From Alteromonas abrolhosensis (GTDB lineage Bacteria; Pseudomonadota; Gammaproteobacteria; Enterobacterales; Alteromonadaceae): a DNA stretch of 64,000 bases. Where the stretch lies: positions 511,197 to 575,196 of the forward strand of contig NZ_MEJH01000003.1 of assembly GCF_001953635.1 (NCBI RefSeq). The letters are read 5' to 3'. Under the pieces are notes generated by a model. It was not told the DNA's origin, made no database searches, and worked only from the letters and a program-made list of their open reading frames with translations. A program made the position numbers and the translations under genes. Below, piece after piece: positions 20,136-29,063 of this stretch (position 1 is the first letter of the stretch; each line of letters begins with the position of its first letter).

Positions 20136-20816
20136 ATGTCAGTGTGGAAAAAATTAGTAACTGCAGTAAAAGGTGGTGCAACCGAAGCTGCTCAATCTGT
20201 CGTAGACAGTCAGGCTATTCGAATTCTGGAACAAGAAATTAGAGAAGCCAAAGAAGAATTGCGCAAGTCAGACCATGCACGTACCCAAATTTTGGCGAAG
20301 TGCAAGCTTTCTCAACAAAAAGTAGATAGCTTCAATTCGTCAATTGCGGAATACGAAGCCCACGCGCGTAAGGCTATCGATAGCGACCGCCAGCTAGCGC
20401 TCGACTGTGCGCAAAAGGTGTCAGAACTTAAAGAAGAACGAGATCAGGAACAAACTTATCTTGATCAGTTCCAGCAGTCAGAAAAGCAACTGGCACAAAA
20501 TATCCAACAGGCGAAAGCGAATTTACGTCGTTTAGAGCAGCAGGTGGATATGGTAAAAGCTACCGAAAGTGTTCAAAAAGCGCAGGTCGCCGTTTCTTCA
20601 CGCCACATGGGCGCGAATAGTAAAATGAAAACCGCGACTGAATCGCTGTCTCGCATTCAGGAAAAGCAAAAGATGCGCAACGCTGAGCTGCAAGCAGCTG
20701 AAGAGCTAGCGAATAATGAATCTAACAGCGATTTAGAAAAACGCTTAGCGGAAGCGGGCATCAAAGGGGGTAAAACTTCTGCAGACGATGAGCTAGCGCG
20801 AATTCTAGGCAAGTAA
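20136..20816 (+). CDS. yjfJ: PspA/IM30 family protein YjfJ
   Basis: 226 residues, almost entirely heptad-like coiled coil with many Glu, Lys and Gln. This is the PspA/IM30/ESCRT-III-like fold that coats and protects stressed membranes. The N-terminus (SVWKKLVTAVKGGATEAAQ) could form the membrane-binding amphipathic helix. It is followed by a strong terminator, so yjfIJ may be made in excess over the downstream membrane genes. Confidence 0.9.
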   Translation: MSVWKKLVTAVKGGATEAAQSVVDSQAIRILEQEIREAKEELRKSDHARTQILAKCKLSQQKVDSFNSSIAEYEAHARKAIDSDRQLALDCAQKVSELKEERDQEQTYLDQFQQSEKQLAQNIQQAKANLRRLEQQVDMVKATESVQKAQVAVSSRHMGANSKMKTATESLSRIQEKQKMRNAELQAAEELANNESNSDLEKRLAEAGIKGGKTSADDELARILGK

Positions 20817-20825
20817 AGTAAATGA

Positions 20826-20850
20826 ATGGGAGCCAAGCGCTCCCATTTTT
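20826..20850 (+). terminator. Terminator after yjfJ
   Basis: ATGGGAGC, loop CAAGC, GCTCCCAT followed by TTTT. It is a clear stem with a short U-tract. It separates yjfIJ from the channel and yjfKLMC genes and may act as an attenuating terminator. Confidence 0.82.
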
Positions 20851-20963
20851 AATTCTTGTTACATAAATCTCTGCGAAAATTGTTAGATAACAAAGAGCTA
20901 ACCTAGACAAACCAAGCACTTCAAGGCAGAGTAAGGGCACGCATAACAAGGGCTGTTTCTTTT

Positions 20964-22019
20964 ATGTCTCAATGGATAAAACTGCGAAAAATCATGCTGC
21001 GGTATTTTGCAGAGTCTCGCTGGTACACCATTGTCGGTGCAACCGCATTTTACGCTGTAACAAGCTATTGGCTACTATACGCCGTAGGCGAGCATGACTT
21101 AATCGCTGACATCGACTTTATCTACTGGCTAGCGGTCACCGCCTCAACGGTGGGTTACGGTGATTTGTCGCCTACTACACCTGAGGGTAAATTAGTCGTA
21201 GCATTTTACGTCATTCCGCTGGGCTTAAGTATTTTCGCCATGGTCATTGGCCGGATTGCAGCTTGGGTTTCATTAACGTGGAAGAAAGGATTGTTAGGTA
21301 TGAATAGCTTGATGCTAGATGAGCATATCTTGGTGATTGGGTGGAACGAGCAACGCACCATGCTATTGCTTGATTTAATTCTTAAAGAACGCGACGCTAT
21401 GCCAGAGCGCCCAGATATCGTGCTGTGTGTGAAAGCAGATATAACAAATCCAATGCCCGGGGTAATTGAGTTTGTAAAAGTTGATTCGTTTAATAAAGAC
21501 GAAGATATGGATCGCGCCTGTGTGGCCACAGCCAGAACTATTCTTATCGATAACCCTCAAGACGATGTCACCATGACGACCGCGCTGTATTGTACTAAGC
21601 GCAACCCTGATGCTCATCAAGTGGCCTATTTTGATGACGATAGCTTAGTAAACTTGTTGCAAGATCATTGCCCTAAAGTAGAGTGTACACCGAGCGTAGC
21701 AGTAGAGATGCTAGTAAAAGCGGCTTTCGATCCTGGTTCAAGCATGCTCCATCACGACCTGCTAAGCGTAGAAGAAGGCCAAGCGCAGTTTTCAGTAAAA
21801 ATTCCTCCAAGCAGCAAAGCTATTTCTGTCGCCAAATTATTTATTAATTTAAAGCGTAAGCACGATGCAATCTTTATTGGCTATGCGCCAAATAGTCTGG
21901 TCAAAGAAATGGTGGTAAACCCGCCCTTAGACGCTACGTTAAATCCTGGCGACACCTTGTTTTATATAGCGGAGCGCCGCATAAACTCAATTAACTGGTC
22001 TTCCCTTGACGCTGATTAA
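20964..22019 (+). CDS. Two-TM potassium channel with cytosolic regulatory domain
   Basis: 351 residues. A hydrophobic helix (about 23-42), a pore loop with the selectivity filter TVGYGD (62-67) and a second helix (about 78-98) form a classical K+ channel pore. The rest (about 115-350) begins with an IRK/RCK-like segment (HILVIGWNEQRTMLLLDLI) and is a Rossmann-like ligand domain of the TrkA-N/RCK type. In E. coli yjfIJKLMC there is no such gene between yjfJ and yjfK. The insertion here suggests K+ flux is tied to the membrane-stress function; that link is inference. Confidence 0.92.
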   Translation: MSQWIKLRKIMLRYFAESRWYTIVGATAFYAVTSYWLLYAVGEHDLIADIDFIYWLAVTASTVGYGDLSPTTPEGKLVVAFYVIPLGLSIFAMVIGRIAAWVSLTWKKGLLGMNSLMLDEHILVIGWNEQRTMLLLDLILKERDAMPERPDIVLCVKADITNPMPGVIEFVKVDSFNKDEDMDRACVATARTILIDNPQDDVTMTTALYCTKRNPDAHQVAYFDDDSLVNLLQDHCPKVECTPSVAVEMLVKAAFDPGSSMLHHDLLSVEEGQAQFSVKIPPSSKAISVAKLFINLKRKHDAIFIGYAPNSLVKEMVVNPPLDATLNPGDTLFYIAERRINSINWSSLDAD

Positions 22020-22030
22020 GAGGCGCAAAT

Positions 22031-22675
22031 ATGTTTAGTAAATTATTTAAAAAATCAGAACCTAAAAAACCAAAGTCGCCTGAAATAATGGGTCTGTATT
22101 TAGGTGGTTCTTTCGAGTTAGATAACTTGAAGCTTTCGTTATTGGAGCCTGAGCTCACTATTGAAGGCGCAGCCCGTTCTCAGCTTATCCAAGCGGTAGG
22201 CGAAGCGCCTTTAGATACAGGTGGCACCCTACTTCGCTTTTACACCGACGACGATGGATTTTTACAGGTAGTCACTGATGGCGGCCTTTCTGAAAACCAC
22301 ATTACAGATGTTAAGCTGTGGCACTTTTACGAAACTAAAACCATTGGTAATACTGCTCAGTGGAATGACTGTTTGAAAAACGTTATCAGTCAGCCTACCT
22401 ATGAGCTTGACGGAAAGGTTTTTACCCGTGTATGGGGTGCGGTAGGCGACGAGTCACCGCCTGTTGCCGTCACTGAAACTACCTATGAAGAAGACGGTGA
22501 TGTGAGTACCACCGATCAGTTTATGATGCTGTACGAACGCCCCATCAGTAACGATAGAGTCGAAACACTGCTCGTTGTGGGTGAAGAGAAACAAGTAGGC
22601 AATAATTTAGATAGATGTTTGGTGATTTCAACGGGGTTTGATGTTGAACCTGCTGATATCACTATAAACGGTTAA
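22031..22675 (+). CDS. yjfK: YjfK family protein (DUF2491)
   Basis: 214-residue soluble protein of the DUF2491/YjfK family. It starts with a basic stretch (LFKKSEPKKPKSPEIMGLYLGGSF) followed by a beta-rich acidic domain. No catalytic motif is visible and function is unknown. It starts 11 bases after the channel gene and 16 bases before yjfL, so it is co-transcribed with both. Confidence 0.87.
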   Translation: MFSKLFKKSEPKKPKSPEIMGLYLGGSFELDNLKLSLLEPELTIEGAARSQLIQAVGEAPLDTGGTLLRFYTDDDGFLQVVTDGGLSENHITDVKLWHFYETKTIGNTAQWNDCLKNVISQPTYELDGKVFTRVWGAVGDESPPVAVTETTYEEDGDVSTTDQFMMLYERPISNDRVETLLVVGEEKQVGNNLDRCLVISTGFDVEPADITING

Positions 22676-22691
22676 TAAAAAGGGAATAACT

Positions 22692-23108
22692 ATGGATACG
22701 ATCATGCAATCTTTGGCAGGCTTGGATAACTTTGCGCTTTACTTCGGCTTGTCGATTGTCTTTTTGTTTATCTTCAAGTTGGTGTACGCCTTGGTCACAC
22801 CTCACGATGAATGGAAGCTGGTGAAAGAAGAGAAAAACGTCGCTGCGGCCATTGGCTTTGGGGGCGCAATTATCGGCTTTGCTATCGCTCTAGGCAGCGC
22901 AGCATCAAACTCTGTTGCTGTAGTAGACTTTGGTATATGGGCTGTGGTCGCAGTTGTCGCACAGTCACTCGCTTTTGCCATTTTACGCTTCAGCTTTATG
23001 CCAAAAATTGCAGAACGTATTAATAACAACGAAGTCTCAGCGGGTGTTATGCTTGCCAGTATGTCGATTGCCGTAGGCTTACTCAATGCTGCTTGCATGA
23101 CCTATTAA
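22692..23108 (+). CDS. yjfL: YjfL family inner-membrane protein (DUF350)
   Basis: 138 residues with four hydrophobic segments (about 16-36, 52-72, 76-98, 115-137), as in DUF350/YjfL proteins (E. coli 132). Glycine-rich FGGAIIGFAIALGSA marks the second helix. It is an inner-membrane protein of unknown function inside the yjf run. Confidence 0.88.
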   Translation: MDTIMQSLAGLDNFALYFGLSIVFLFIFKLVYALVTPHDEWKLVKEEKNVAAAIGFGGAIIGFAIALGSAASNSVAVVDFGIWAVVAVVAQSLAFAILRFSFMPKIAERINNNEVSAGVMLASMSIAVGLLNAACMTY

Positions 23109-23118
23109 GGGGGCAGCG

Positions 23119-23787
23119 ATGACTGATAAACGAAATACTCAGCTTGATGTTATTGATAGCGTGCAAGGTGAGAAACCAATATTAAAGCGCACCAAACATA
23201 TTGACCTTAGTCGCATGCGTAAGGGGTTTAGCGTAAAACCCTTAGCATTGGGTGTTGCCAGCGTTATTTTAAGTGGCTGTGGTGGCGAAAAAGAAGACGC
23301 CACCATTTATACCTCGCTAGAAGACTGTAAACAGGATTTTCCTGATGCTGTAGAACGTTGTGAAGCGGCATACCAGACAGCGGTCGACGAGGCCATGCGC
23401 ACTAGTCCGCGCTTTAGCTCTGAATATGACTGTGAACATGAATTTGGCCCTAACCAGTGCCAATATGTGAATAATAGTAGCGGCAGCTTTTTCATGCCGT
23501 TCATGGCGGGCTACATGGTGAGCTCTCTGCTATCGCCAAATCGCTACTACTCACAGCCTTTATACACATCATACTCTTACAATTCACCGTTTCGTTCGCG
23601 CTGGGTAACCGCAGACGGCTATGTGTTCGACGGCGATATTCGTAAAAGAAAGTATCGCGTAAATAAGGACGTCTACAAACCTAAACCCACCGTAAATCGC
23701 ACAATGAAACGAGGCGGTTTTGGTAGTAGTGTTCGTGCAAAATCGTCTTGGGGTAGCAGCAGCCGTAAAGGCGGCTGGGGCGGATAA
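23119..23787 (+). CDS. yjfM: YjfM/YgiB family protein (DUF1190)
   Basis: 222 residues. A hydrophilic basic N-terminus (about 1-35) precedes a hydrophobic helix ending in a lipobox-like ILSGCGG (Cys54). Then come a cysteine-containing domain (DCKQDF, ERCEAAY, YDCEHEF, NQCQYV) and a low-complexity Tyr/Ser/Arg/Gly tail ending [14 protein letters not shown]. This layout is typical of DUF1190. The lipobox lies unusually far from the start, so lipidation is uncertain. It is co-directional with yjfC, 2 bases away. Confidence 0.86.
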   Translation: MTDKRNTQLDVIDSVQGEKPILKRTKHIDLSRMRKGFSVKPLALGVASVILSGCGGEKEDATIYTSLEDCKQDFPDAVERCEAAYQTAVDEAMRTSPRFSSEYDCEHEFGPNQCQYVNNSSGSFFMPFMAGYMVSSLLSPNRYYSQPLYTSYSYNSPFRSRWVTADGYVFDGDIRKRKYRVNKDVYKPKPTVNRTMKRGGFGSSVRAKSSWGSSSRKGGWGG

Positions 23788-23789
23788 CT

Positions 23790-24956
23790 ATGTTTAGAAT
23801 GCCTTGCCAGCCTCGCAAGGGCTGGCAGCAGTTGGCTAACGAGTTTGGTTTTCATTTCCACACCATGTATGGCGAGCCATATTGGGATGAAAGTGCTTAC
23901 TACCAATTCACGCTAGCGCAAATTGAAAACGACATCGAAGACCCAACAGCAGAATTACACCAGATGTGCTTAGCGGTAACTGAAGATGTGGTTAACAGTG
24001 AGGAATTACTTACTCGTTTTCGAATTCCAGAGCAACATTGGGACTTAGTAAGAAACAGCTGGTACGAAAGAGCTCCAAGCTTGTACTCCCGCCTTGACCT
24101 TGTCTATAGCGGTAAAGGGCCAGCTAAGCTGCTAGAAAACAATGCGGATACCCCCACCAGCTTATATGAGTCTGGTTTCTGGCAGTGGCTTTGGCTTTCA
24201 CAAAATGTGGATGCCGGCAAACTCGCCCTGCACGCTGATCAGTTCAATAGCTTGCAAGAAAAGTTAGTTCATCGCTTTCGCGAAATAGCACTGCACTACA
24301 ATATTAACCAACTGCATATGGCGTGTTGCAAAGATACTGTTGAAGACCGTGGAACCGTGCAATACCTACAAGACTGCGCTAAAGAGGCCGGGCTTTTGGC
24401 TGATTTTGTTTTTATTGAAGACATTGGGTTGGCGGACACGGGCGTTTTCACCGATCTTCAAGACGCGCCGATTACAGACTGCTTCAAGCTTTATCCTTGG
24501 GAATTTATGCTGCGCGAAGAGTTTGGCGACGTGTTAGAAGACGCCCAAGTTAATTGGATAGAGCCCCCGTGGAAATCAATAATTTCCAATAAAGCCTTGC
24601 TTCCCCAGCTTTGGAAGAAATTTGAAGGCCACCCTAACCTGCTTGCCGCTTATTTTTCAGATGAAATAAACACAAACGCGCTGTCAGGAAAGTGGATTAA
24701 AAAGCCCCTGTTTTCTCGAGAGGGCGCGAATGTTTCCATCATTGAAGGGGGAATTGAGAATAAGCTTAGCGATGGTCCCTACGGAGAAGAAGGCTATATT
24801 GTTCAAGCATTTGAACCTTTACCCGTTTTTGAAGGTAATCATACACTCATAGGTAGTTGGTTGGTGGATGACATGCCAGCAGGTATTTCAGTACGAGAAG
24901 ATGCATCTGCTATTACCCAAGATCTCTCTCGCTACCTTCCTCATATTATTTTGTAA
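23790..24956 (+). CDS. yjfC: Glutathionylspermidine synthase-family ATP-grasp protein YjfC
   Basis: 388 residues matching the preATP-grasp and ATP-grasp part of glutathionylspermidine synthase (YjfC/YgiC family), without the amidase domain. Conserved segments include [48 protein letters not shown] and [14 protein letters not shown]. It is predicted to ligate a carboxylate to an amine using ATP, but the substrates of YjfC proteins are not settled. It completes the yjfIJKLMC-like set. Confidence 0.9.
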   Translation: MFRMPCQPRKGWQQLANEFGFHFHTMYGEPYWDESAYYQFTLAQIENDIEDPTAELHQMCLAVTEDVVNSEELLTRFRIPEQHWDLVRNSWYERAPSLYSRLDLVYSGKGPAKLLENNADTPTSLYESGFWQWLWLSQNVDAGKLALHADQFNSLQEKLVHRFREIALHYNINQLHMACCKDTVEDRGTVQYLQDCAKEAGLLADFVFIEDIGLADTGVFTDLQDAPITDCFKLYPWEFMLREEFGDVLEDAQVNWIEPPWKSIISNKALLPQLWKKFEGHPNLLAAYFSDEINTNALSGKWIKKPLFSREGANVSIIEGGIENKLSDGPYGEEGYIVQAFEPLPVFEGNHTLIGSWLVDDMPAGISVREDASAITQDLSRYLPHIIL

Positions 24957-24975
24957 TCTGCTTTAGGGCCTTTCG

Positions 24976-25515
24976 ATGAAGCCGTTTTCTTTCCAAATTC
25001 GCGTTCTGCTGACGCTAGGTGCACTGCTAATCGTAATAGAAGTAGCAAACTTACTTACCGGCAATGCGCTTAATCAGTTTGGTGTTGTGCCTCGTACGCT
25101 CTCAACCTTGCCCTATATATTTACAGCCCCTTTCCTTCACGGCACGCCTACCCATTTGATGGCTAATTTGGTGCCTCTTTTGCTTTTCATGTGGCTCACC
25201 ATGCAGTGGGGTAAACGGACCTTTCTCATTGCTACGTTAAGCGCACTACTCATAGGTGGTTTAGGAGTATGGTTGTTTGGTAGAAGCGCTACACATATTG
25301 GCGCGAGCGGCATGGTATATGGCTACTTCGGTTTCCTCGTGTTGGCAGGTTTTAGAAGTAACAAAGTGCGGTATTTACTTATTTCACTAGTAGTTGCGGC
25401 ACTATATGGAGGAATGCTGGTTGGTGTGCTTCCTACATCGAAATTTATTTCCTTTGAATATCATCTGTTTGGCTTTATTGGTGGCTTATTTGCCGCATGG
25501 CACTGGGCACGCTAA
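24976..25515 (+). CDS. Rhomboid family intramembrane serine protease
   Basis: 179 residues with six membrane segments. The catalytic dyad is visible as Ser111 in HIGASGMVYG and His163 in FEYHLFGFIGG. The oxyanion-side HGTPTHLMANLVPL motif is also present. It is a compact rhomboid of the GlpG superfamily without extra domains; I see no reason to call it a rhombosortase. It lies 19 bases after yjfC and so is probably part of the same transcript, which adds a membrane protease to the yjf set. Confidence 0.9.
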   Translation: MKPFSFQIRVLLTLGALLIVIEVANLLTGNALNQFGVVPRTLSTLPYIFTAPFLHGTPTHLMANLVPLLLFMWLTMQWGKRTFLIATLSALLIGGLGVWLFGRSATHIGASGMVYGYFGFLVLAGFRSNKVRYLLISLVVAALYGGMLVGVLPTSKFISFEYHLFGFIGGLFAAWHWAR

Positions 25516-25561
25516 TTAGTTTACGTATAATTGGCCTTAAGATGAGACGTTGTAATTAGAT

Positions 25562-26263
25562 ATGTCAGCAGTACAAGAACCAACACAAAAGAATCAAGGC
25601 TTTTTCGGCAACCTAGCGTTTAACATTGTTATTCCTGTTGTACTGATGAGCTATGCAAGTTCAGAAGATTACTTAGGCCCTGCCTGGAGCATTGTGGCGG
25701 CACTTAGCTTCCCTATTGGGTATGGTCTTTGGGATTTAAAAGAGTCAGGAAAAGTTAACGGCTTTTCCATTTTAGGTATTATCAGTGTGCTCCTCACCGG
25801 TGGGTTCAGCTTACTAAAACTACCTGCCGAGTATATTGCCATCAAAGAAGCCACTATCCCAGGCATTATCGGTATTGCTGTGCTGGTAACCCAATACTCT
25901 AATAAACCCTTAGTCAAAATGCTTATTTTGAACGATCAGATCATAAATTGGCCACACCTAAACCAGGTACTTGATGCGAAAGGCAAGCAAGGTGAGTTTA
26001 AAAAGAAAGTTGCAGTAAGCTCCTATATCGTAGCAAGTTCGTTTTTCCTCTCTTCAGCTCTAAACTATATCTTAGCTAAAATGATTTTAGTTAGTGAGCC
26101 GGGCACTACGGCATACACTGAAGAGCTAGGTCGAATGACTGCGCTCAGCTACCCTGTTATTGTTATTCCAAGCATGATTTTGCTCATTGCAGCGCTTTGG
26201 TACCTGTTCGCTCAAATCAAAAAAATTACCGGCGAAGAACTCGATAACTTCATTAATCAATAA
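25562..26263 (+). CDS. VC0807-like integral membrane protein
   Basis: 233 residues with about six hydrophobic segments. The pattern NIVIPVVLMSYAS, then GYGLWDLKESGKVNGFSILG and a later FFLSSALNYILAK fits the VC0807-type family of uncharacterised membrane proteins. Its function is unknown. It is the last gene of the plus-strand run, 46 bases after the rhomboid gene. Confidence 0.75.
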   Translation: MSAVQEPTQKNQGFFGNLAFNIVIPVVLMSYASSEDYLGPAWSIVAALSFPIGYGLWDLKESGKVNGFSILGIISVLLTGGFSLLKLPAEYIAIKEATIPGIIGIAVLVTQYSNKPLVKMLILNDQIINWPHLNQVLDAKGKQGEFKKKVAVSSYIVASSFFLSSALNYILAKMILVSEPGTTAYTEELGRMTALSYPVIVIPSMILLIAALWYLFAQIKKITGEELDNFINQ

Positions 26264-26301
26264 TTGTAAAGACACCGTGCTCTTGTAGGGCGGGAAAAGA
26301 T

Positions 26302-26324
26302 AGCGGCGTCCTCTAAGAGCCGCT
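26302..26324. terminator. Weak bidirectional hairpin between the VC0807-like gene and glsA
   Basis: AGCGGC-N11-GCCGCT lies between the convergent genes. It is followed by TTTAAATT on the plus strand and TATCTTTTCC on the minus strand. The stem is short, so termination is plausible but not strong. Confidence 0.45.
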
Positions 26325-26340
26325 TTAAATTGATGTGTTA

Positions 26341-27261
26341 TTAATAAATAGACCAGTTTATGCGTTCACTTAAGGACGTTAAGGCTGCCACGCCTAGTTG
26401 AGAATTCCCCACGCTATTAAGGGCCGGTGAAAATACACATATTGAAAAGCGCCCAGGCACAACGGCTACAATACCACCACCCACGCCACTTTTACCCGGT
26501 AAGCCTACTTTAAAAGCGAAACTCCCCGCTTCGTCATACATACCACTGGTTGCCAAAAGTGCGTTCACCTGTTTAGTTTGATATGGGGTTAGCACACGTT
26601 GGTTGGCACAGGTTGAAAACCCTGCATTGGCAAGAAAGCTAGTTGAACGCGCCAGGTCTTCACAACTCATTTCTAATGCGCAGTTGTGAAAGTAGTTTCG
26701 TAGCACATCTTCAACGTCATTTTCGAAGTTTCCATAGGCCTTCATCAAATACGCCATTGCCGCATTGCGAGAGCGGTGCTCGTACTCCGATTCAGCCACC
26801 ACCTTATTCACCACTATGTCACCGTTACAGCTTAAGCGCCTTACAAAATCTCGCATGGCAATATAGGGCGAGGCAAACCGAGATTGCACCATGTCACTTA
26901 CAACCAGCGCGCCTGCGTTTATAAAAGGGTTACGAGGAATGCCGTTTTCGTATTCTAATTGCACTAAAGAGTTAAACGGCAGGCCAGATGGTTCGCAGCC
27001 AACTCGCTCCCACATGGTTTCACCATAGTGGTTGATGGCCAGCACAAGATTAAAGACTTTTGAAATACTTTGGATAGAAAAAGGAACACTCGCATCGCCT
27101 ATAGAGGTGATTTCACCGTTAGTATCGCAAATTGAAATGCCAAACTGTCTTGGGTTGACGGTGGCCAGTGCTGGAATATAGTCGGCAACTTTCCCCATAC
27201 CCAACATAGGTTCAACTTCATCGTATATATCTTGAAGTAAAGCCAGCATTTCGTTGTTCAT
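26341..27261 (-). CDS. glsA: Glutaminase GlsA
   Basis: 306 residues (E. coli enzymes about 308-310). It hydrolyses glutamine to glutamate and ammonia. The serine beta-lactamase-like active site is visible as SIQSISKVF (Ser65-x-x-Lys68), with [21 protein letters not shown] and [15 protein letters not shown] further on. It is a cytosolic enzyme standing alone on the minus strand. Confidence 0.95.
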   Translation of the reverse strand: MNNEMLALLQDIYDEVEPMLGMGKVADYIPALATVNPRQFGISICDTNGEITSIGDASVPFSIQSISKVFNLVLAINHYGETMWERVGCEPSGLPFNSLVQLEYENGIPRNPFINAGALVVSDMVQSRFASPYIAMRDFVRRLSCNGDIVVNKVVAESEYEHRSRNAAMAYLMKAYGNFENDVEDVLRNYFHNCALEMSCEDLARSTSFLANAGFSTCANQRVLTPYQTKQVNALLATSGMYDEAGSFAFKVGLPGKSGVGGGIVAVVPGRFSICVFSPALNSVGNSQLGVAALTSLSERINWSIY

Positions 27262-27294
27262 TGTTCCCCTTTCCTGTTTACTACAGATAAAAAT

Positions 27295-27325
27295 AAAGCG
27301 CCTGTTATATCAACGTCGGCGCTTT
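27295..27325 (-). terminator. Terminator of the alkaline phosphatase gene
   Basis: AAAGCGCC pairs with GGCGCTTT across a 15-base loop, followed on the minus strand by ATTTTTATC. It lies about 25 bases past the phosphatase stop. Confidence 0.75.
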
Positions 27326-27350
27326 AGCTTTTATACTTACTTTGCAGTGA

Positions 27351-28829
27351 TTAGTTACAGCGCCAATCTTCCTTAAAGTCACACAGACCATCGTCATCTT
27401 CATCTGACGTAAGCTCTATGTTGGTCGATGTCTCTTTTGGTACTGTATTTAAGTTAGAATCGATTTTTACTGGCTGCTTTTTATCGATAAAATTGAAAAT
27501 TGTCTTTGCAATATCTGTATTATCAATTTGGCCCATAAGCGATTGATAGCCAGCACCAAAAGCAAATACTTCAACATCTACCCCAGTGTGGCCAACGGTA
27601 GTCCAACCTGTATTTGTTTTTGTATCTAAAAAAGTCTTTACTGCCATAAAGCGCGTTTTGTCATCCTGATTTGATACGCTATCTAGTGTGGCCAGCTCTT
27701 CGTCGCTCAACGTCAACCCAAGTTTTTGTGCAACGAACTCGCCTGGGTTTTCCTCATTGGCCATTTCAAGTGCAATCGTCATTACCGAGGCTGACATCGA
27801 TTTAAGGTGCTCTGGGCTCCAGCGGTAGTCACCGTTAGCGCCAATAGTTAAGCCACCTGTACTGTGATCTGCTGTCAAGATTACCAAGGTGTCAGGGTTT
27901 GCCTTTACATAATCACGCAAATATTCCATGGTTAGCGCCAGGTCGTGCATTTCAGCCATGGCAGAAGCAATGTCGTTTGCGTGACCAGCCCAATCTACTT
28001 GGCTTGCCTCAACTAAAAGAAAGAACCCATTTTCATTTTCTAAGTGCTTAATGGCGTGTTGAGTTAAATACTCAAGACGGTTTTTACGCTTATCATCAAG
28101 CACCGCTGGCAGTGCCACAGGCGCAAACAGACCAAGTACATTACTTCCTACAGGTACCGAAGCTAAACGGTTATATGAATCAGCGTATTCGTAGCCAGCA
28201 TCGATAAACTGCGCAAGAATATCTCTATCATCACGCTCAAAGTAAGAAGTACCGCCACCCAACATTACGTCAGCAACAAATTTACCGTCGACACGAACAT
28301 CAAAGAAATCTTCTGCAATTTCATTGTAGTTCTTACGGCTTTCGTTGTGTGCAATGTACGAAGCTGGCGTTGCATGAACAATTTGAGACGTTACCGCTAA
28401 ACCTGTACGCATGCCTTTACTTTTCGCATGGTACATAACTGAATTAATTGGCTGTTTATTTACATCGACACCAATGGCACCGTTGTACGATTTGATGCCA
28501 GTAGCAAGAGCAGTTGCGGCCGCTGCTGAATCGGTAACATAACCAGAGACGCGAGCAGGATACGTTGAAGCATTGCCCACCAAAATGTCGTCGAAGACAA
28601 CAGGCTCTATTTTCGGTGTTGACGGGTCATCTACATAGTTGCGATATGCCGTGGTGTAAGCTGGCCCCATACCGTCGGCAACGACCATAATAATATTTTT
28701 CGGCACGCTTTGAGTTTTGGTACCGTTTACACTTGCTGATTCGGTTGTAGATTCAGTGATACCACAACCCGCAAGAACAGCAATAGACGCACAACTTACT
28801 AATGATGTGCGAACAAATTGTTTAATCAT
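27351..28829 (-). CDS. Alkaline phosphatase, predicted lipoprotein
   Basis: 492 residues. The signal peptide ends in the lipobox VLAGC (Cys22). The alkaline-phosphatase fold shows the first metal Asp (VVADGMGPA, Asp52), the nucleophile Ser101 in TDSAAAATALATG, QVDWAGHANDIA and ILTADHSTGGL, with a C-terminal metal His in WTTVGHTGVDVEVFA. The tail (TSDEDDDGLCDFKEDW) is acidic with paired cysteines. It is probably a membrane-tethered periplasmic or surface phosphomonoesterase that scavenges phosphate. I looked for a Pho box upstream and did not find a convincing one. Confidence 0.92.
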   Translation of the reverse strand: MIKQFVRTSLVSCASIAVLAGCGITESTTESASVNGTKTQSVPKNIIMVVADGMGPAYTTAYRNYVDDPSTPKIEPVVFDDILVGNASTYPARVSGYVTDSAAAATALATGIKSYNGAIGVDVNKQPINSVMYHAKSKGMRTGLAVTSQIVHATPASYIAHNESRKNYNEIAEDFFDVRVDGKFVADVMLGGGTSYFERDDRDILAQFIDAGYEYADSYNRLASVPVGSNVLGLFAPVALPAVLDDKRKNRLEYLTQHAIKHLENENGFFLLVEASQVDWAGHANDIASAMAEMHDLALTMEYLRDYVKANPDTLVILTADHSTGGLTIGANGDYRWSPEHLKSMSASVMTIALEMANEENPGEFVAQKLGLTLSDEELATLDSVSNQDDKTRFMAVKTFLDTKTNTGWTTVGHTGVDVEVFAFGAGYQSLMGQIDNTDIAKTIFNFIDKKQPVKIDSNLNTVPKETSTNIELTSDEDDDGLCDFKEDWRCN

Positions 28830-29063
28830 TTAAACTTCCCTGAGTAAGTAAAGGTATCCACTGGGATTTTTACCCGCAGATACTACAAAATCGACACTAT
28901 CGCGAATGATTCTTTGGTGATCATAAAGGTGTTAGCAAAGCGATAAGAGGCAATAGTGTAAAACAGGCAGGCAAGATGCTCAAAGCTTTTGGATAAAATA
29001 ACCAGGGGGTGAGATGACTAGGTCGTCATCTCGTTAAATAGGTAACTTACTGAATGGGGAGAC

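Noticed and set aside
24976..25515. Rhomboid protein considered as a rhombosortase for GlyGly-CTERM proteins
   Set aside because: It has a standard compact rhomboid layout and I see no GlyGly-CTERM signal in proteins of this window.
26643..26924. Open frame of 93 codons antisense to glsA
   Set aside because: It is a shadow of the well-supported glutaminase gene, with low-complexity composition and no start signal.
28830..28930. Pho box before the alkaline phosphatase gene
   Set aside because: No tandem CTGTCAT-like half sites at the required 11-base spacing could be found on the minus strand.
29011..29032. Perfect 8-base inverted repeat GAGATGAC...GTCATCTC after cheV as a terminator
   Set aside because: No U-tract follows on either strand, so it is not a convincing Rho-independent terminator; it may be an mRNA-end hairpin.
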